From positions 10,044-24,984 of the forward strand of contig NAOQ01000028.1 in the NCBI GenBank assembly GCA_002751075.1: a stretch of DNA of 14,941 nucleotides, given 5' to 3'. Below, one piece after another: positions 1 to 9,145 of this stretch (position 1 is its first letter; every line of letters begins with the position of its first letter). This stretch comes from Ichthyophonus hoferi. Lineage: Eukaryota > Opisthokonta > Ichthyosporea > Ichthyophonida > Ichthyophonidae. The translations under genes were made by a program, and so were the position numbers. The notes under the pieces are model-generated. The model worked only from the letters and a program-made list of their open reading frames with translations. It did no database searches and was not told where the DNA came from.

Positions 1-76
1 TACATACATACATACATACATACATACATACATACATACATACATACATACATACATACATACATACATACATACA
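1..76. repeat. (TACA)n microsatellite
   Basis: About 19 perfect TACA units running from the window edge, in the intron before FAN exon A and ending 9 bases before its acceptor. Confidence 0.97.
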
Positions 77-85
77 CACCTACAG

Positions 86-382
86 TGAGGATGACCCCAC
101 CCACCTTAGTATCTGTATAGGAGGAGGCCCTTCTATACGGGGAGGAGAGGGAGAGGGTTATGTGGAGGTGATCAACAGATGGGACGGTCACACTAGGTTG
201 CCATGCCAATGGCTTATAAGCCAATACAATACCTGCGATAAAGTATTCTTATGTAGTGTGGATCTACATGAACATGTCCTTAGCAACCATCTACCAATTG
301 AAACCAGGGATGACGTCATGGCACCCATTGAAGTGAGGGATATTACCAAGGTGCCCTTATGTGAATGGAATAAAAGACGATG
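86..382 (+). CDS. NSMAF: FAN-like gene, exon A (first in window; linker region)
   Basis: The acceptor is CACCTACAG ending at 85, right after a (TACA)n tract, and the donor is TG|GTGAGT at 383. The frame is open throughout (first full codon GAG at 87) and leaves two bases that join the next exon. The encoded 98 residues begin EDDPTHLSICIGGG and end near CEWNKRR. Human FAN would have a first WD blade just before the MALSSC motif. This exon does not read as a recognisable blade, so it may be a diverged linker, or a blade exon may be missing from my model in the following intron. Exon reality is supported by the phase match and higher GC than its flanks. Confidence 0.7.
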
Positions 383-1079
383 GTGAGTGGTTGATTATCA
401 GGACTCGGATGAATTGTAATTGGATTAGCGAGATGGGCGGGAAATTTAAAAATGATATAATAGATGCAGAAGGAGATTGGATTGGTTATTATGTTTGATG
501 GTATAGTTCGGGTTATCTACTATTATATTATATTATATTATATTATATTATATTATAGTATAGTATAGTATATTATATTATATTATGTTGTATTATATTA
601 TAGTATATTATATTATATTATTTTGTATTGTGTTATGATTTAGGCGTGTCTGACATGATTTATAAAGCACAAATGGTATTGTTTTATTATAATATTTAAT
701 ACTGCTTTATACTAGTATTATAATATCTTGTGGATCGAATAAACCCTGGCAGGGCAATTCAGAGGTAGAATAAATATAGAAGCAGCCAATAAGGTAGAAT
801 AAATATAGAGGCAGCCAATAAGGTAGAATAAATATAGAGGCAGCCAATAGGGTAGAATAAATATAGACGTAGCCAATAGGGTAGGGTCAATATAGTCAAC
901 TGCCTGGTAGTTGAGTACAAATCAATATCAATATTTTTATTTTAAATATAGGGCCAACCAATAAGCATACAATATTACATAGTTACGTACACCCATTGCT
1001 ATTGCCAGACTTCGTAAGTGAACTGAGACGTTATGCATGCATAGATTGATATATGTATGTATTTATATGTTTGTGTATG

Positions 1080-1111
<32 letters not shown>

Positions 1112-1149
1112 TATATGTATGTATGTATGTATATATGTATGTATGTATG

Positions 1150-1181
<32 letters not shown>

Positions 1182-1999
1182 CATGTATGTATGTATGTAT
1201 GTATATATATATATATATAGCACACTAACCCTACCCTTTATTTCTCTAGTCTATCTGTATGTGATATGGCCTTATCCAGTTGTGTTCCTGTCCAGGGCTC
1301 AGATTGTATTATGATTGGTGCATGGGATAATAACATGTATGTATGCCACCTCCTTTCTTTGGCTGTCTTCTCTTTCTATTTAACCTTTCTTCCCTACCTT
1401 CCCATCTTTGTCCTTATTTGCGGTGCACTCTCTTTTGTTATAATTAAATATGTATATAGTATTAAGTAACTTATAGTATAGTGTGGTGTTATATGGTATA
1501 TAGTATACCTGATCTATAGCCTATACCGGGCCTTGGATACATACATACCATAGGGCTACTGGTTACTGAAAACCTGTTCTTCATTTCATACTCAATCAGA
1601 AGGCTTCTTTAAGCCATTATTTTCCTCTCATTGCTTTGCATTTCCGGTGCAAATCACGTGATATTTGCCCAATATCTAACCTCCCTCTTATGTACATACA
1701 GCTACCAGTACTCAGTTAAGTATGGACGAGTAGTAAACCATTGGCCGGCTCACGATGACGTAGTTTCATGCTTGGCAATAAGAGGTGACCTCATAGCCTC
1801 TGGGTCATGGGATACGAGTGTAAAGGTGAGGGAATGATATGATTGGAGAGAGGTCATTTGGTATGTTAGAGATATGTACATCTATATATGGCTATTTACA
1901 CACACATATATATATATGAAGGATGATATGATTGGAGAAGATAAATGGAGACAAATCATTTGGTATGTTAGAGATATGTACATCTATATATAGTTATTA

Positions 2000-2042
<43 letters not shown>

Positions 2043-5000
2043 AATGTAGGTACAAGTATAAGAAATGGAAAGGAGCTCCTATCATAATATTTTAGTACGC
2101 TTATAAAGGCAGTACGAGGGAAAACTGTATTTACAATAGTGTAATAATCAAGTAGTGGGCATACAGTGTTAGCATAGTATGTGTGAATGACTACTGTCCA
2201 ATTATATGAACCATGGCCAAGTCTATCTATCTCCTAGTGGCTATCCTTTGTACAGATAATCACATTAATATATATAACTACTTATACATATGTATATAGT
2301 ACATAGTGTATAGTATATAGTATATATATATTTGTACAGTTCGTAAGGTCAAATGATTGAAATATGCGTCTAATATGCATGATATTAGGTTGTTATATTT
2401 GATGGCGAGCAAGGGATTGGATGGCCTTGAGTAAATAAAGTGGCCTGTGTAAAACCTGTTGGTGTATAATATACATATACATATGCTTAAAGTACCCTAT
2501 GAATCCATACATACACTGTTTTAATATATATATATACTATGCATCATATTACACTCTATACTATACACTATATTATACTATATTATATACTATATTACTA
2601 TATATATACACTATCTTATACTCTTATACTATACACTATATTACATTCTATATTATACATTATACTATATTATAGACTATATTATACTTTCTACTACACA
2701 CTGTATTATACTATGGTTGCGTACACTATGCTATGGTATATCACCACCGCTCTCTCCCTCTCACTTTTCCACTTCTCTTATCACTATTAATCTTATACTT
2801 GTTTGATTCATCTTTCCACAGTTATGGAATTATAACACCAATACCATTAGACCAGGTCAGGCGATAACCATGGTAACAGAAATATCCGAGCATATGGCAG
2901 GTAGGTAAAATTGATTGGGTATGTGTGAGAGGTGTAGAAGGAAATAACTGTTATTGTTTAAATGCTATTACCCTATCAAATGTGTATGTCAATGTGTTTT
3001 GTATAAGTAATTGCTAAAGGATTTTTTAAAAATAATAATAGGCATGGATTAGATTATGTAATTGGCTAGCTAATCTTTCTATAAAATTTAAAAGCCACAT
3101 TCAAGCTATTATTATGATTCTATATATGATGTTTTTGGATATGCTTTTTTTATGTATCTGCTAATGGTGTATCTGTGGGATATTTAAGTTTAATTAAAGT
3201 TATTTATTGGTCAATTCACTGATTCATCTTTTTAAGTACGCACTTGAATATCTATTGGACCAACCTTTAGTTATCTAATCAAATACACTAAATCATTTCT
3301 TGTTATTTAGGTGGGAATATATATATATATATGTTACACGTGTAGTAATGTAATGTGAACTAGATATATGACTGACAATGATTTCTATTGGTTAGAGATC
3401 ACATGTGTAGCTATGGATACAGATGGGGCATTGGTTGTTTCAGGATGCAATGATGGTGAGTATATGTTTTTTTAAATATAACTTTACTTCCTTTTAATAC
3501 TTTGAATAGCTCAACCACCACCACTTATTATTTTTATTTTTATTTTTATTTTTATTTTTATTTTTATTTTTATTTTTATTTTTATTTTTATTTTTATTTT
3601 TTTCTAACTGCCTTCCCTTCGCTATTATTCTTTTATTGGTTCAAAGGTAATATTAATTCTTCTTTAGCAACAATTTTTTTTTTCTTTTTTCTTTCTTTTT
3701 ATTATCTCACTTATCGCTTATTTTTTTATTTTGGTCTTGCTTTCATTGCCCCTTTTTCCCACCTGTACTTTACTTTCCTTTCATCTTGTGGTATAAAGGT
3801 CAAGGTAAATATTAATTCCTTATCTTTTTATTTTTTAATGTGTTTTGATCTCCTTTTATCCTTTTATTACTACCAATCACCACCATTTTTTATTTTTTAT
3901 TCTTTGTGCCACTTCTCCCTTGATTATCTTTTTAGAGGTATGTAACCAATATTGTTTCTTTTTCCATATTAGATCAGTTTTTCTTACATTATCACTACGC
4001 TGACATCCACAATATCTATCTTTCCTTTCTCTTATTGGCCCTATTTTTTTATTTTTTTATAATTTTGTATGTTCTTTTCAGTTCTGCACATTTGAATAAA
4101 ACCCATTTTAAAACTATGTAAGTTTAAATTTATAAAATTACACTTTATTCTCTCTTTCTATATATCTTATTTAATATCTTTCTTGAAAATGTTTTTTTTT
4201 GAATAGTATTAAATATATATGAGGACCAATCATTAAATATTACTAGCAACCCGTAACTAATTATGGAAATGTTATTATTGGCCGATATTAGGGCTGTATG
4301 AATTCGCCAAGTGATTCATTTATAATTCAAATCTATATTTGGAGGTGCATTTTATGCTAGTGTTTATGCATTGCGTGCAAACAGATGGTTTGAAGATATA
4401 ATATTAAAATTTTATATTGGGATTTGATTAGTTGACATTGGGATAGATAGGTTTATATGTGCTTTGAGATTGAAGATCAATGCTATATGTAATGTATATA
4501 TATACATATATATATATATTAAGAGTTTTAAAATGCCAATGAAAACTCTTGATTATATTACCTATACATGGTTGGATTGCGAGCATGATCACCTTCAATA
4601 TTTAGATAGACAATGTTTTTTATTTTATTTTAAAACACATTTGGCTGTAGACAACATAGTAAGTGTAGGTTTATATGTTTTCACTATGCTACATATATAC
4701 ATAAAGATCTTTATAGTATGTATATGTATCTATAGGTATATATATGTACGTATATATATGTATATATATCTAGATAAATCCTAATATTACTAAATGTTAT
4801 CTAGTAAGATGGATGTGTGATACAAATCTCTGTTGATACTAACACAATGGTATTTGGGATTTATTTTTTAGTACTATCCTATCTTGTCCTTCATTGATGT
4901 ATAATAGTATACCAGACACAGAACGTATAGCTAATTGAGACTATGCTATAATAATAAAACATATAAAGCACCCAATTAAACCACTTAAATAGAAATTTAA

Positions 5001-6924
5001 ATGGAGCACATGTTTTTTTAAAATTATCTAACCAAATAGTAAACCATTCTTGTTTTCATATCCAATTTCTATTGGTAGGAATACTCATAATCTACGATGT
5101 GCTTGGAGGGTTTTTACGGGCCAATTTTGAGGCACACCAAGGTTAGTAGGAATTTACTGGCTTTAGACCTATCATTCCTTTTATTTAAAAATTATATATA
5201 TATATCTATTATTTCTGACATGTAAACAGTATAACAATAGCGACATAAAGAAAAAGAAAAATATAAATATACCTATATATAGAAAGAGTAGTGATATATA
5301 TTGTTACAATATAATATTATATTATATCATACTATATAGATTGTTATAACAGAATACAGTATATATAGTTTTTCTGTAAAAAAGAAAAGGACTTGTATAA
5401 ATTATGATTTTTCTGAGACTATTCCAGACTACATTTGCAATATTTTTTTGAAAATAAGCCAAAATACAGGGGGGGTCCTTGACGTTGCCCTCAATCCGAT
5501 TGGACAAGACATTGCAAGTTGTGGGGCTGATAAGACATTATGTGTATGGTCTATAGATGGAGAAGAAATATTCACTATAAAGAGAAATATAGTATACACG
5601 TATGTTAATAATCGTTAGTGTTATGTTGTACTGTCTTAATTTATTATATAATTTCTCTCTATTGCACTACATATGCTCTCTTTCTCTTTATAAATATGTA
5701 TTTGATTATATCTTTTTAATCTATTTCTTAAAGCTAACCATACACTATACTATCATATACTCTATAATAATATGCTATACAATGTTATAAAATATTATAT
5801 ATATACATCAGTTTCTTATATCTTATATCATCTGTATATTATAACTCAAATCCAATGTCAAATATTTATTAATAGTACACATTCAAGACCTATTATACAA
5901 CATATACCATATGATATAGCAATATATGTTTGGCATAAATTGTAACTATAGTATCGTAGTAATATTATATATCTCTATATATTATAGTGTACTATAGTAT
6001 ACTCTAATTATTTTTCTCTAATCTTATACCCTATACCCTATACTATATACCCTATACTATATACCCTATATTATATACTATATCCCCTATACTATGTACC
6101 ATATACCCTATACCCTATACTATATACTATATACTATATACCCTATACTATATACTATTTATCCTATACTATATACTATATACCCTACACTATATCTTAT
6201 ATACTATATACCCTATACTATATACTATATACCCTACACTATATACCCTATACCCTATACTATATTATATATACTATATACCATACATATACCTTATACT
6301 ATATACCCTACACTATATATTATATACCATACATATACCTTATACTATATACCCTACACTATATATTATATACCATATACCTTATACTATTCACAGGAGG
6401 CTTGCTTATGATGGTCAGTACATAGTAGCAGGGCTGGAAACAGGACATATTCATATATGGGATAGCCTATGTCATAGCCTTGTTAAAATTATTAAGGTTC
6501 ATGAAGGTGTGTATTAATTGGGTTGACGTCAGTTTGTTCATACATATTTGTATGTATAATGTATAATATGTATTTTATTGGTATTTCTCTATAATATTTC
6601 TTTTGTGGGTTTTATGCTTATAGTGTTCTCTGTTCTATTTTCTTTATTCTCTTTCTTGCCCTCTCTAATTATCACATAAAAATCATTCTAGATATCTAAA
6701 AAACAATACATATATGATTATCCGTACCTTATATATATGGAAAAGTTCTGATATACTTAATTATCCAATGCTTATGACATTAAAACATACAAACCAACCA
6801 CAATCTAGGTTCCATTACTAGTCTGGTAGTGGCAGAGGATGGTACACGTGTTGTTACAGGAGGTGATGACGGTACTGTTGCTATGTGCACAACTGCAGCA
6901 TGCCAATATTCTTTCACTTCTTAA
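86..6924 (+). CDS. NSMAF: NSMAF/FAN-like BEACH-WD40 protein, C-terminal part (9 exons, 5' end outside window)
   Basis: Exons: 86-382, 1250-1336, 1702-1825, 2822-2900, 3396-3455, 5079-5141, 5470-5599, 6397-6506 and 6809-6924 (TAA 6922-6924). Joined, they give 354 codons plus stop, and every junction is GT-AG with matching phase. The product is a run of WD-repeat blades. Diagnostic strings include DMALSSC, then GAWDNNIYQYSVKYGR, AHDDVVSCL and SGSWDTSVKLWNYN; these align by memory with human FAN (NMALSSC, SSWDNNVYFYSIAFGR, GHDDAVSK, SASWDSTVKVW). In mammals FAN couples the TNF receptor 1 cytoplasmic tail to neutral sphingomyelinase, and its WD repeats bind the receptor; it is cytoplasmic and membrane-associated. 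Human FAN is about 917 residues, so the N-terminal PH-like and BEACH domains should lie upstream of position 1. The gene converges on the phosphatase gene at 9677. Family assignment is firm; function in this organism is inferred. Confidence 0.9.
764..908. repeat. 29-base minisatellite, 5 units
   Basis: Units start at 764, 793, 822, 851 and 880. The unit reads GGTAGAATAAATATAGAGGC followed by AGCCAATAA. The first four copies are nearly identical and the fifth is degraded. Each good copy carries a CCAAT pentamer. It lies in the FAN intron between exons A and B. Confidence 0.95.
1049..1219. repeat. (TATG)n microsatellite ending in (TA)n
   Basis: About 150 bases of TATG with single TATA interruptions and a final (TA)9 run. 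It gives long spurious open frames rich in Tyr, Met, Val and Cys on + and in Tyr, Ile, His and Thr on -. Confidence 0.95.
1250..1336 (+). CDS. NSMAF: FAN-like gene, exon B (WD blade with MALSSC and GAWDNN)
   Basis: The acceptor is TTTCTCTAG ending at 1249 and the donor is AT|GTATGT at 1337. Translation gives LSVCDMALSSC followed by GAWDNN, and the split Ile codon (AT+C) completes WDNNIYQYS with the next exon. This is the best single family signature for FAN. Reading past the donor would break the WD repeat, so the donor at 1337 is preferred to the later ATG-TAT reading. Confidence 0.9.
1702..1825 (+). CDS. NSMAF: FAN-like gene, exon C (WD blade, AHDD and SWDTSVK)
   Basis: The acceptor is TACATACAG ending at 1701 and the donor is AAG|GTGAGG at 1826. 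It encodes YQYSVKYGRVVNHWPAHDD, a hydrophobic beta-strand stretch and ASGSWDTSVK. The next exon supplies LWNYN to complete the WD motif. It ends in phase 0. Confidence 0.92.
1831..2040. repeat. imperfect tandem duplication, about 90-110 bases, with CA/TA tails
   Basis: GATATGATTGGAGA and, later, TCATTTGGTATGTTAGAGAT followed by ATGTACATCTATATAT occur twice (about 1835-1915 and 1925-2040). Each copy is followed by a CACACA(TA)n run; the second copy has an extra AGATAAATGGAGACAA-like insert and longer tails. It starts a few bases past the exon C donor. Confidence 0.85.
2280..2715. repeat. TA- and CTATACTATATT-type low-complexity tracts in FAN intron C-D
   Basis: TA-rich stretches at about 2280-2330, and a CTATA/TATAC-rich block at about 2525-2715 with no strict period. 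The rest of intron 1826-2821 holds nothing I recognise. It ends CTTTCCACAG, the best polypyrimidine acceptor in the gene. Confidence 0.7.
2822..2900 (+). CDS. NSMAF: FAN-like gene, exon D
   Basis: The acceptor is CTTTCCACAG ending at 2821 and the donor is GCAG|GTAGGT at 2901. It encodes LWNYNTNTIRPGQAITM and EISEHMA: the end of one blade and the loop to the next. Human FAN has a longer, different loop here (after SWDSTVKVW). Confidence 0.9.
3396..3455 (+). CDS. NSMAF: FAN-like gene, exon E
   Basis: A 60-base exon. The acceptor is TCTATTGGTTAG ending at 3395; the alternative AG two bases later breaks the frame. The donor is G|GTGAGT at 3456. It encodes EITCVAMDTDGALVVSGCND, with the first and last codons split. 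It forms the first half of a WD blade (…SGCNDG then ILIIYD in the next exon). Confidence 0.9.
3456..5078 (+). other. longest FAN intron (exons E-F), T-rich
   Basis: It starts GTGAGT and ends TCTATTGGTAG. It includes a perfect (TTTTTA)n run at 3527-3602, a T- and pyrimidine-rich block to about 4080 that yields a spurious Phe/Tyr open frame, and TA/TATG runs at about 4493-4522 and 4690-4772. No coding stretch or element is recognised. Confidence 0.8.
3527..3602. repeat. (TTTTTA)n hexamer microsatellite
   Basis: About 12 units of TTTTTA, uninterrupted, in the intron between FAN exons E and F. Confidence 0.95.
5079..5141 (+). CDS. NSMAF: FAN-like gene, exon F
   Basis: A 63-base exon. The acceptor is TCTATTGGTAG ending at 5078 and the donor is G|GTTAGT at 5142. 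It encodes GILIIYDVLGGFLRANFEAH followed by Q, the second half of a WD blade with IIYD in the usual WD position. Phase matches on both sides. Confidence 0.9.
5470..5599 (+). CDS. NSMAF: FAN-like gene, exon G (WD blade GADKTLCVWS)
   Basis: The acceptor is AAAATACAG ending at 5469 and the donor is AC|GTATGT at 5600. It encodes GGVLDVALNPIGQDIASCG, then ADKTLCVWSIDGEEIF. The spacing of the strands and the final W are typical of a WD blade. The acceptor is followed by six Gs, and the true junction is fixed by the reading frame. Confidence 0.92.
6023..6388. repeat. CCCTATACTATATA-type imperfect tandem array
   Basis: Variable 7- and 14-base units built from CCCTATA, CTATATA and CCATATA, with longer repeats of about 56 bases near the right end (TATACCATACATATACCTTA occurs twice). 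It makes up half of the intron between FAN exons G and H and ends 8 bases before the acceptor. Confidence 0.92.
6397..6506 (+). CDS. NSMAF: FAN-like gene, exon H (WD blade GHIHIWD)
   Basis: The acceptor is TATTCACAG ending at 6396, immediately after a long CCCTATACTATATA-type repeat, and the donor is G|GTGTGT at 6507. It encodes RLAYDGQYIVAGLETGHIHI followed by WD and a Leu/Lys-rich strand ending VHEG. This matches the SGSQSGELLVWD blade of human FAN in position and length. Confidence 0.92.
6809..6924 (+). CDS. NSMAF: FAN-like gene, last exon (final WD blade and stop)
   Basis: The acceptor is ACAATCTAG ending at 6808. It encodes GSITSLVVAEDGTRVVTGGD, then DGTVAMCTTAACQYSFTS and TAA. Human FAN ends in a blade with GGEDRQIIFWKLQY. 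Here the D-strand is recognisable (TGGDDGTV), but the usual Trp is absent and the tail is Cys/Thr-rich. A further, alternative last exon cannot be excluded. Confidence 0.88.
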
Positions 6925-7491
6925 TTGGTCCTTTGCACTCTTTCTCCTACCTCTTCCTTTTGTGTCCCAGTCATGATGATGTTGAATTGATTGGCTAACT
7001 AGGTAGAAGGTTGAAGAGTAATTCGCCTGGCTATTGGCTAGATGTAGCCGAGAGGAAAAAGAGTTGGATAATAATATTATGGATATGCCAATAACAACAT
7101 ATAAGTGGTTGATTGATGTAGCGTGTAACATTATATTACTTATTATCCAATTGATATGCAGTGATATGTTATGTTATTTTATATATAAACACTGGTGAAT
7201 ATGTGAAAATATCTGAGAATACATACCTCATATATATATATATATTAATATGTATACTTAGATAAATTATCACAAAAGAAACTATAAAAGCAGATTAGTC
7301 TAGATGCATTTCTCCTATTCTATCCTAGGACATATTTCACCTAACGGGATTGTAGTATGTATTATATAAATGGACAGTCAAAATAGCTAACACATATGCT
7401 TTATATTTTAATTGAATGAATTGATAGGATTTGATGTGTTAAAAGACAGTTGGTTAATTATTAGTGCTTGCAATATTGCTAACCAAAGATG

Positions 7492-7497
7492 AATAAA
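7492..7497 (+). terminator. candidate poly(A) signal AATAAA for the FAN-like gene
   Basis: This is the first canonical AATAAA on the + strand after the stop, 568 bases downstream. The distance makes it only a candidate; a nearer variant signal may be used. Confidence 0.3.
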
Positions 7498-7712
7498 AAG
7501 GTTCAATCAATGCCCAAATAATAAGTAGATCAATGATCCTTGCTCAAGATTGGTTTATTTGCATAATGATTTAATTGCATAATATCTTTCAACCTGTTGG
7601 ATTGATTTGTCAACACATAATATACAAGTAGTTACACCAATGAGATAGATGGCTAAAGTGCCATATAGAAAAGAGACAAATATAACTGTAAACTACAATA
7701 GCTAATAAAGGT

Positions 7713-7747
7713 CCTGGTCGACCAGGCCCCCACATACACAAATGTGG
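7713..7747. repeat. 14-base perfect palindrome next to a 6-base-pair hairpin
   Basis: CCTGGTCGACCAGG (7713-7726) is a perfect palindrome. CCACAT (7730-7735) and ATGTGG (7742-7747) pair around a six-base loop. The pair stands out as the GC-rich spot of an AT-rich gap; its purpose is unknown. Confidence 0.75.
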
Positions 7748-7965
7748 AGAACATAAAATTCTGATCAGTTTGGTATTACTCTAAATGAAGATAAGTTACA
7801 TATGTTCAAAATTTTGTTTTTAATTTGTTTTGTTAAAATTGCTGCTATATAATTTATAATAGATATATCTTGTACAATTAATTATTTGTATACTTTTTAT
7901 GCACCGATGTAGAATGAAAGCTTATATCGTTTATCATGGTCGCAAAACCTGGTAATTCTATTAAG

Positions 7966-8196
7966 TCAACGATCCACAAATGCCAAAAAACACTTCACCC
8001 CAATCCTACGTACATCCACTTCACTGACTGCTACGTGCGGACGCTCAATTCTATTACATCTACACACTGCCTTCAAATCTGCACTTGAACTATCAACATT
8101 TACAGCTTCAAAGTGATGCAAGGTCAAAAAACAACTGGGCAAAACCCACATATCATTTCTGCCGCCAGAGCTAGATAAAGCAAGAACATTTAACAT
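7966..8196 (-). CDS. unrecognised 76-residue open frame, perhaps a fragment
   Basis: ATG at 8196 and stop at 7968-7966, with an in-frame stop upstream of the ATG. The region is clearly richer in GC than its surroundings. The protein contains SSSGGRNDMWVLPSCF, VNVDSSSADLKAVCRCNR and VAVSEVDVRRIGVKCF. Composition and alternating hydrophobic strands look protein-like, but I recognise no family. It lies just before, and opposite in strand to, a retroelement fragment. It may be a small gene, an exon, a gene fragment carried by the element, or chance. Confidence 0.3.
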   Translation of the reverse strand: MLNVLALSSSGGRNDMWVLPSCFLTLHHFEAVNVDSSSADLKAVCRCNRIERPHVAVSEVDVRRIGVKCFLAFVDR

Positions 8197-8297
8197 ACAG
8201 TTTGTTACTTTTTAATATCATCAGGAATTATCTAGTTCCTTTAATGAACAACAAGTCTACAGCAAAATAGATTTTCTCTGACACTGGGAGAGTACCA

Positions 8298-8594
8298 TTG
8301 TATAGAGACAACACAAGCACAGCAAGTTTATGCAGCAAGATGTATATTCCTTTTACCAGTTTTCATCTTACTACTTCTAAGAAAAGTTTTGTCACTGAAC
8401 TTTACCGCTTCATCCAGAATCCCTCAACTTTTGAGGCATTCAACAAAGACAGAACTTTCTTTCTACATAGCTTATTAGACTGTGGTTACCCCATCAGCTT
8501 CCTTAAGCCTTTGTTCTCCAAGGTAAAATACCACAATGCCCTCTGTTACTGCATACTCAAGCTAAGAAACAAAGAATCGACAGGCCTGTGTTAA
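8298..8594 (+). mobile_element. remnant of a retroelement: tail of the reverse-transcriptase protein
   Basis: The open frame encodes KMYIPFTSFHLTTSKKSFV, then an aromatic/basic helix region (FNKDRTFFLHSLLDCGYP) and ISFLKPLFSKVKYHN. The order IPFTSFHP-like, K-x-F-[VI]-T-x-E-L-x-R, R…FxxxLxxxGYP…LK is what follows the reverse-transcriptase domain in several eukaryotic non-LTR-like and Penelope-like elements (recalled, not searched). Only this tail is present; the RT core is not visible upstream, and I see no end repeats or target-site duplication. It looks like an old truncated copy. The family cannot be assigned more finely. Confidence 0.5.
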
Positions 8595-9145
8595 TTATGG
8601 ACCATTGAGACTAGGTAAACAATCCATGCTTCACCTGTAACATTAAGAAAATATATAGACTATCTGCCAAGACTTTAAGAAGCTCATTGGTCAAATTAAA
8701 ACATTTATAATAACTATATATATACACTTACATATAGAGCTGTGTTTGGTTTCCACTTAGAAACTAATAGATACACACTGCACACACACACTTAAATATC
8801 TCTCAGTACATATATGTTCAGATAATCTAAGCCTCATCTGACTAGAGTAAAGAGTGTAACACAGCCTTTGTAAGCTCTAACACTAATCACAAGATGCAAT
8901 TTAATAAACATAAGGCAAGGTAAAGTGCCGTAATTATGACTATACATAAAGTAGGCTCCAATAACAAAAATGATCAAGAGTTTGAAGTACAAGTCAACCA
9001 TAGCTATAGGGACTAAAAATCAAGGATGTGTAGGTCTATGAGAGAAGAAGTTAAGAATGCAACTCTCTTTTAATTCAAGTCACAACCATACTTGAAGACA
9101 GCTAGGAGAAGAATAGAATACTACTCTAGTTAGAACTCTGTTTCA

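Larger units (their letters stand above)
383..1249 (+). other. FAN intron between exons A and B
   Basis: It starts GTGAGT and ends TTTCTCTAG. It contains a TATTA-type low-complexity tract (about 521-630), the 29-base minisatellite (764-908) and a TATG/TA microsatellite (about 1049-1219) that ends 30 bases before the acceptor. I looked here for a missing first WD blade and saw no convincing coding stretch. Confidence 0.75.
6925..7965. other. intergenic/3' region after the FAN-like gene
   Basis: No gene recognised. The 3' UTR presumably begins here. The only canonical AATAAA I see in sense is at 7492-7497, some 570 bases after the stop, so the true end is uncertain. A palindrome and hairpin lie at 7713-7747. 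Confidence 0.6.

Noticed and set aside
999-1314. Several open frames on both strands rich in Tyr/Met/Val/Cys or Ile/His/Thr
   Set aside because: They are translations of the (TATG)n microsatellite; no codon structure beyond the repeat.
2539-2790. 83-residue Tyr/Leu/Ile frame
   Set aside because: It comes from a CTATA-type low-complexity tract inside a FAN intron.
3502-3945. 147-residue Phe/Tyr-rich frame resembling a membrane protein
   Set aside because: It is produced by the (TTTTTA)n run and a T-rich intron stretch; hydrophobicity is a composition effect.
6094-6411. 105-residue Tyr/Ile/Pro/Thr repeat protein
   Set aside because: It is a translation of the CCCTATACTATATA array; it also runs through a firm splice acceptor.
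6805-7131. 108-residue frame on the - strand
   Set aside because: It is antisense to the last FAN exon and its 3' flank; no family resemblance, while the + strand exon fits the gene.
8208-8235. CTGATGA on the - strand, considered as a hammerhead ribozyme core near the retroelement remnant
   Set aside because: The matching GAAA, stems and cleavage triplet are not present in the right arrangement.
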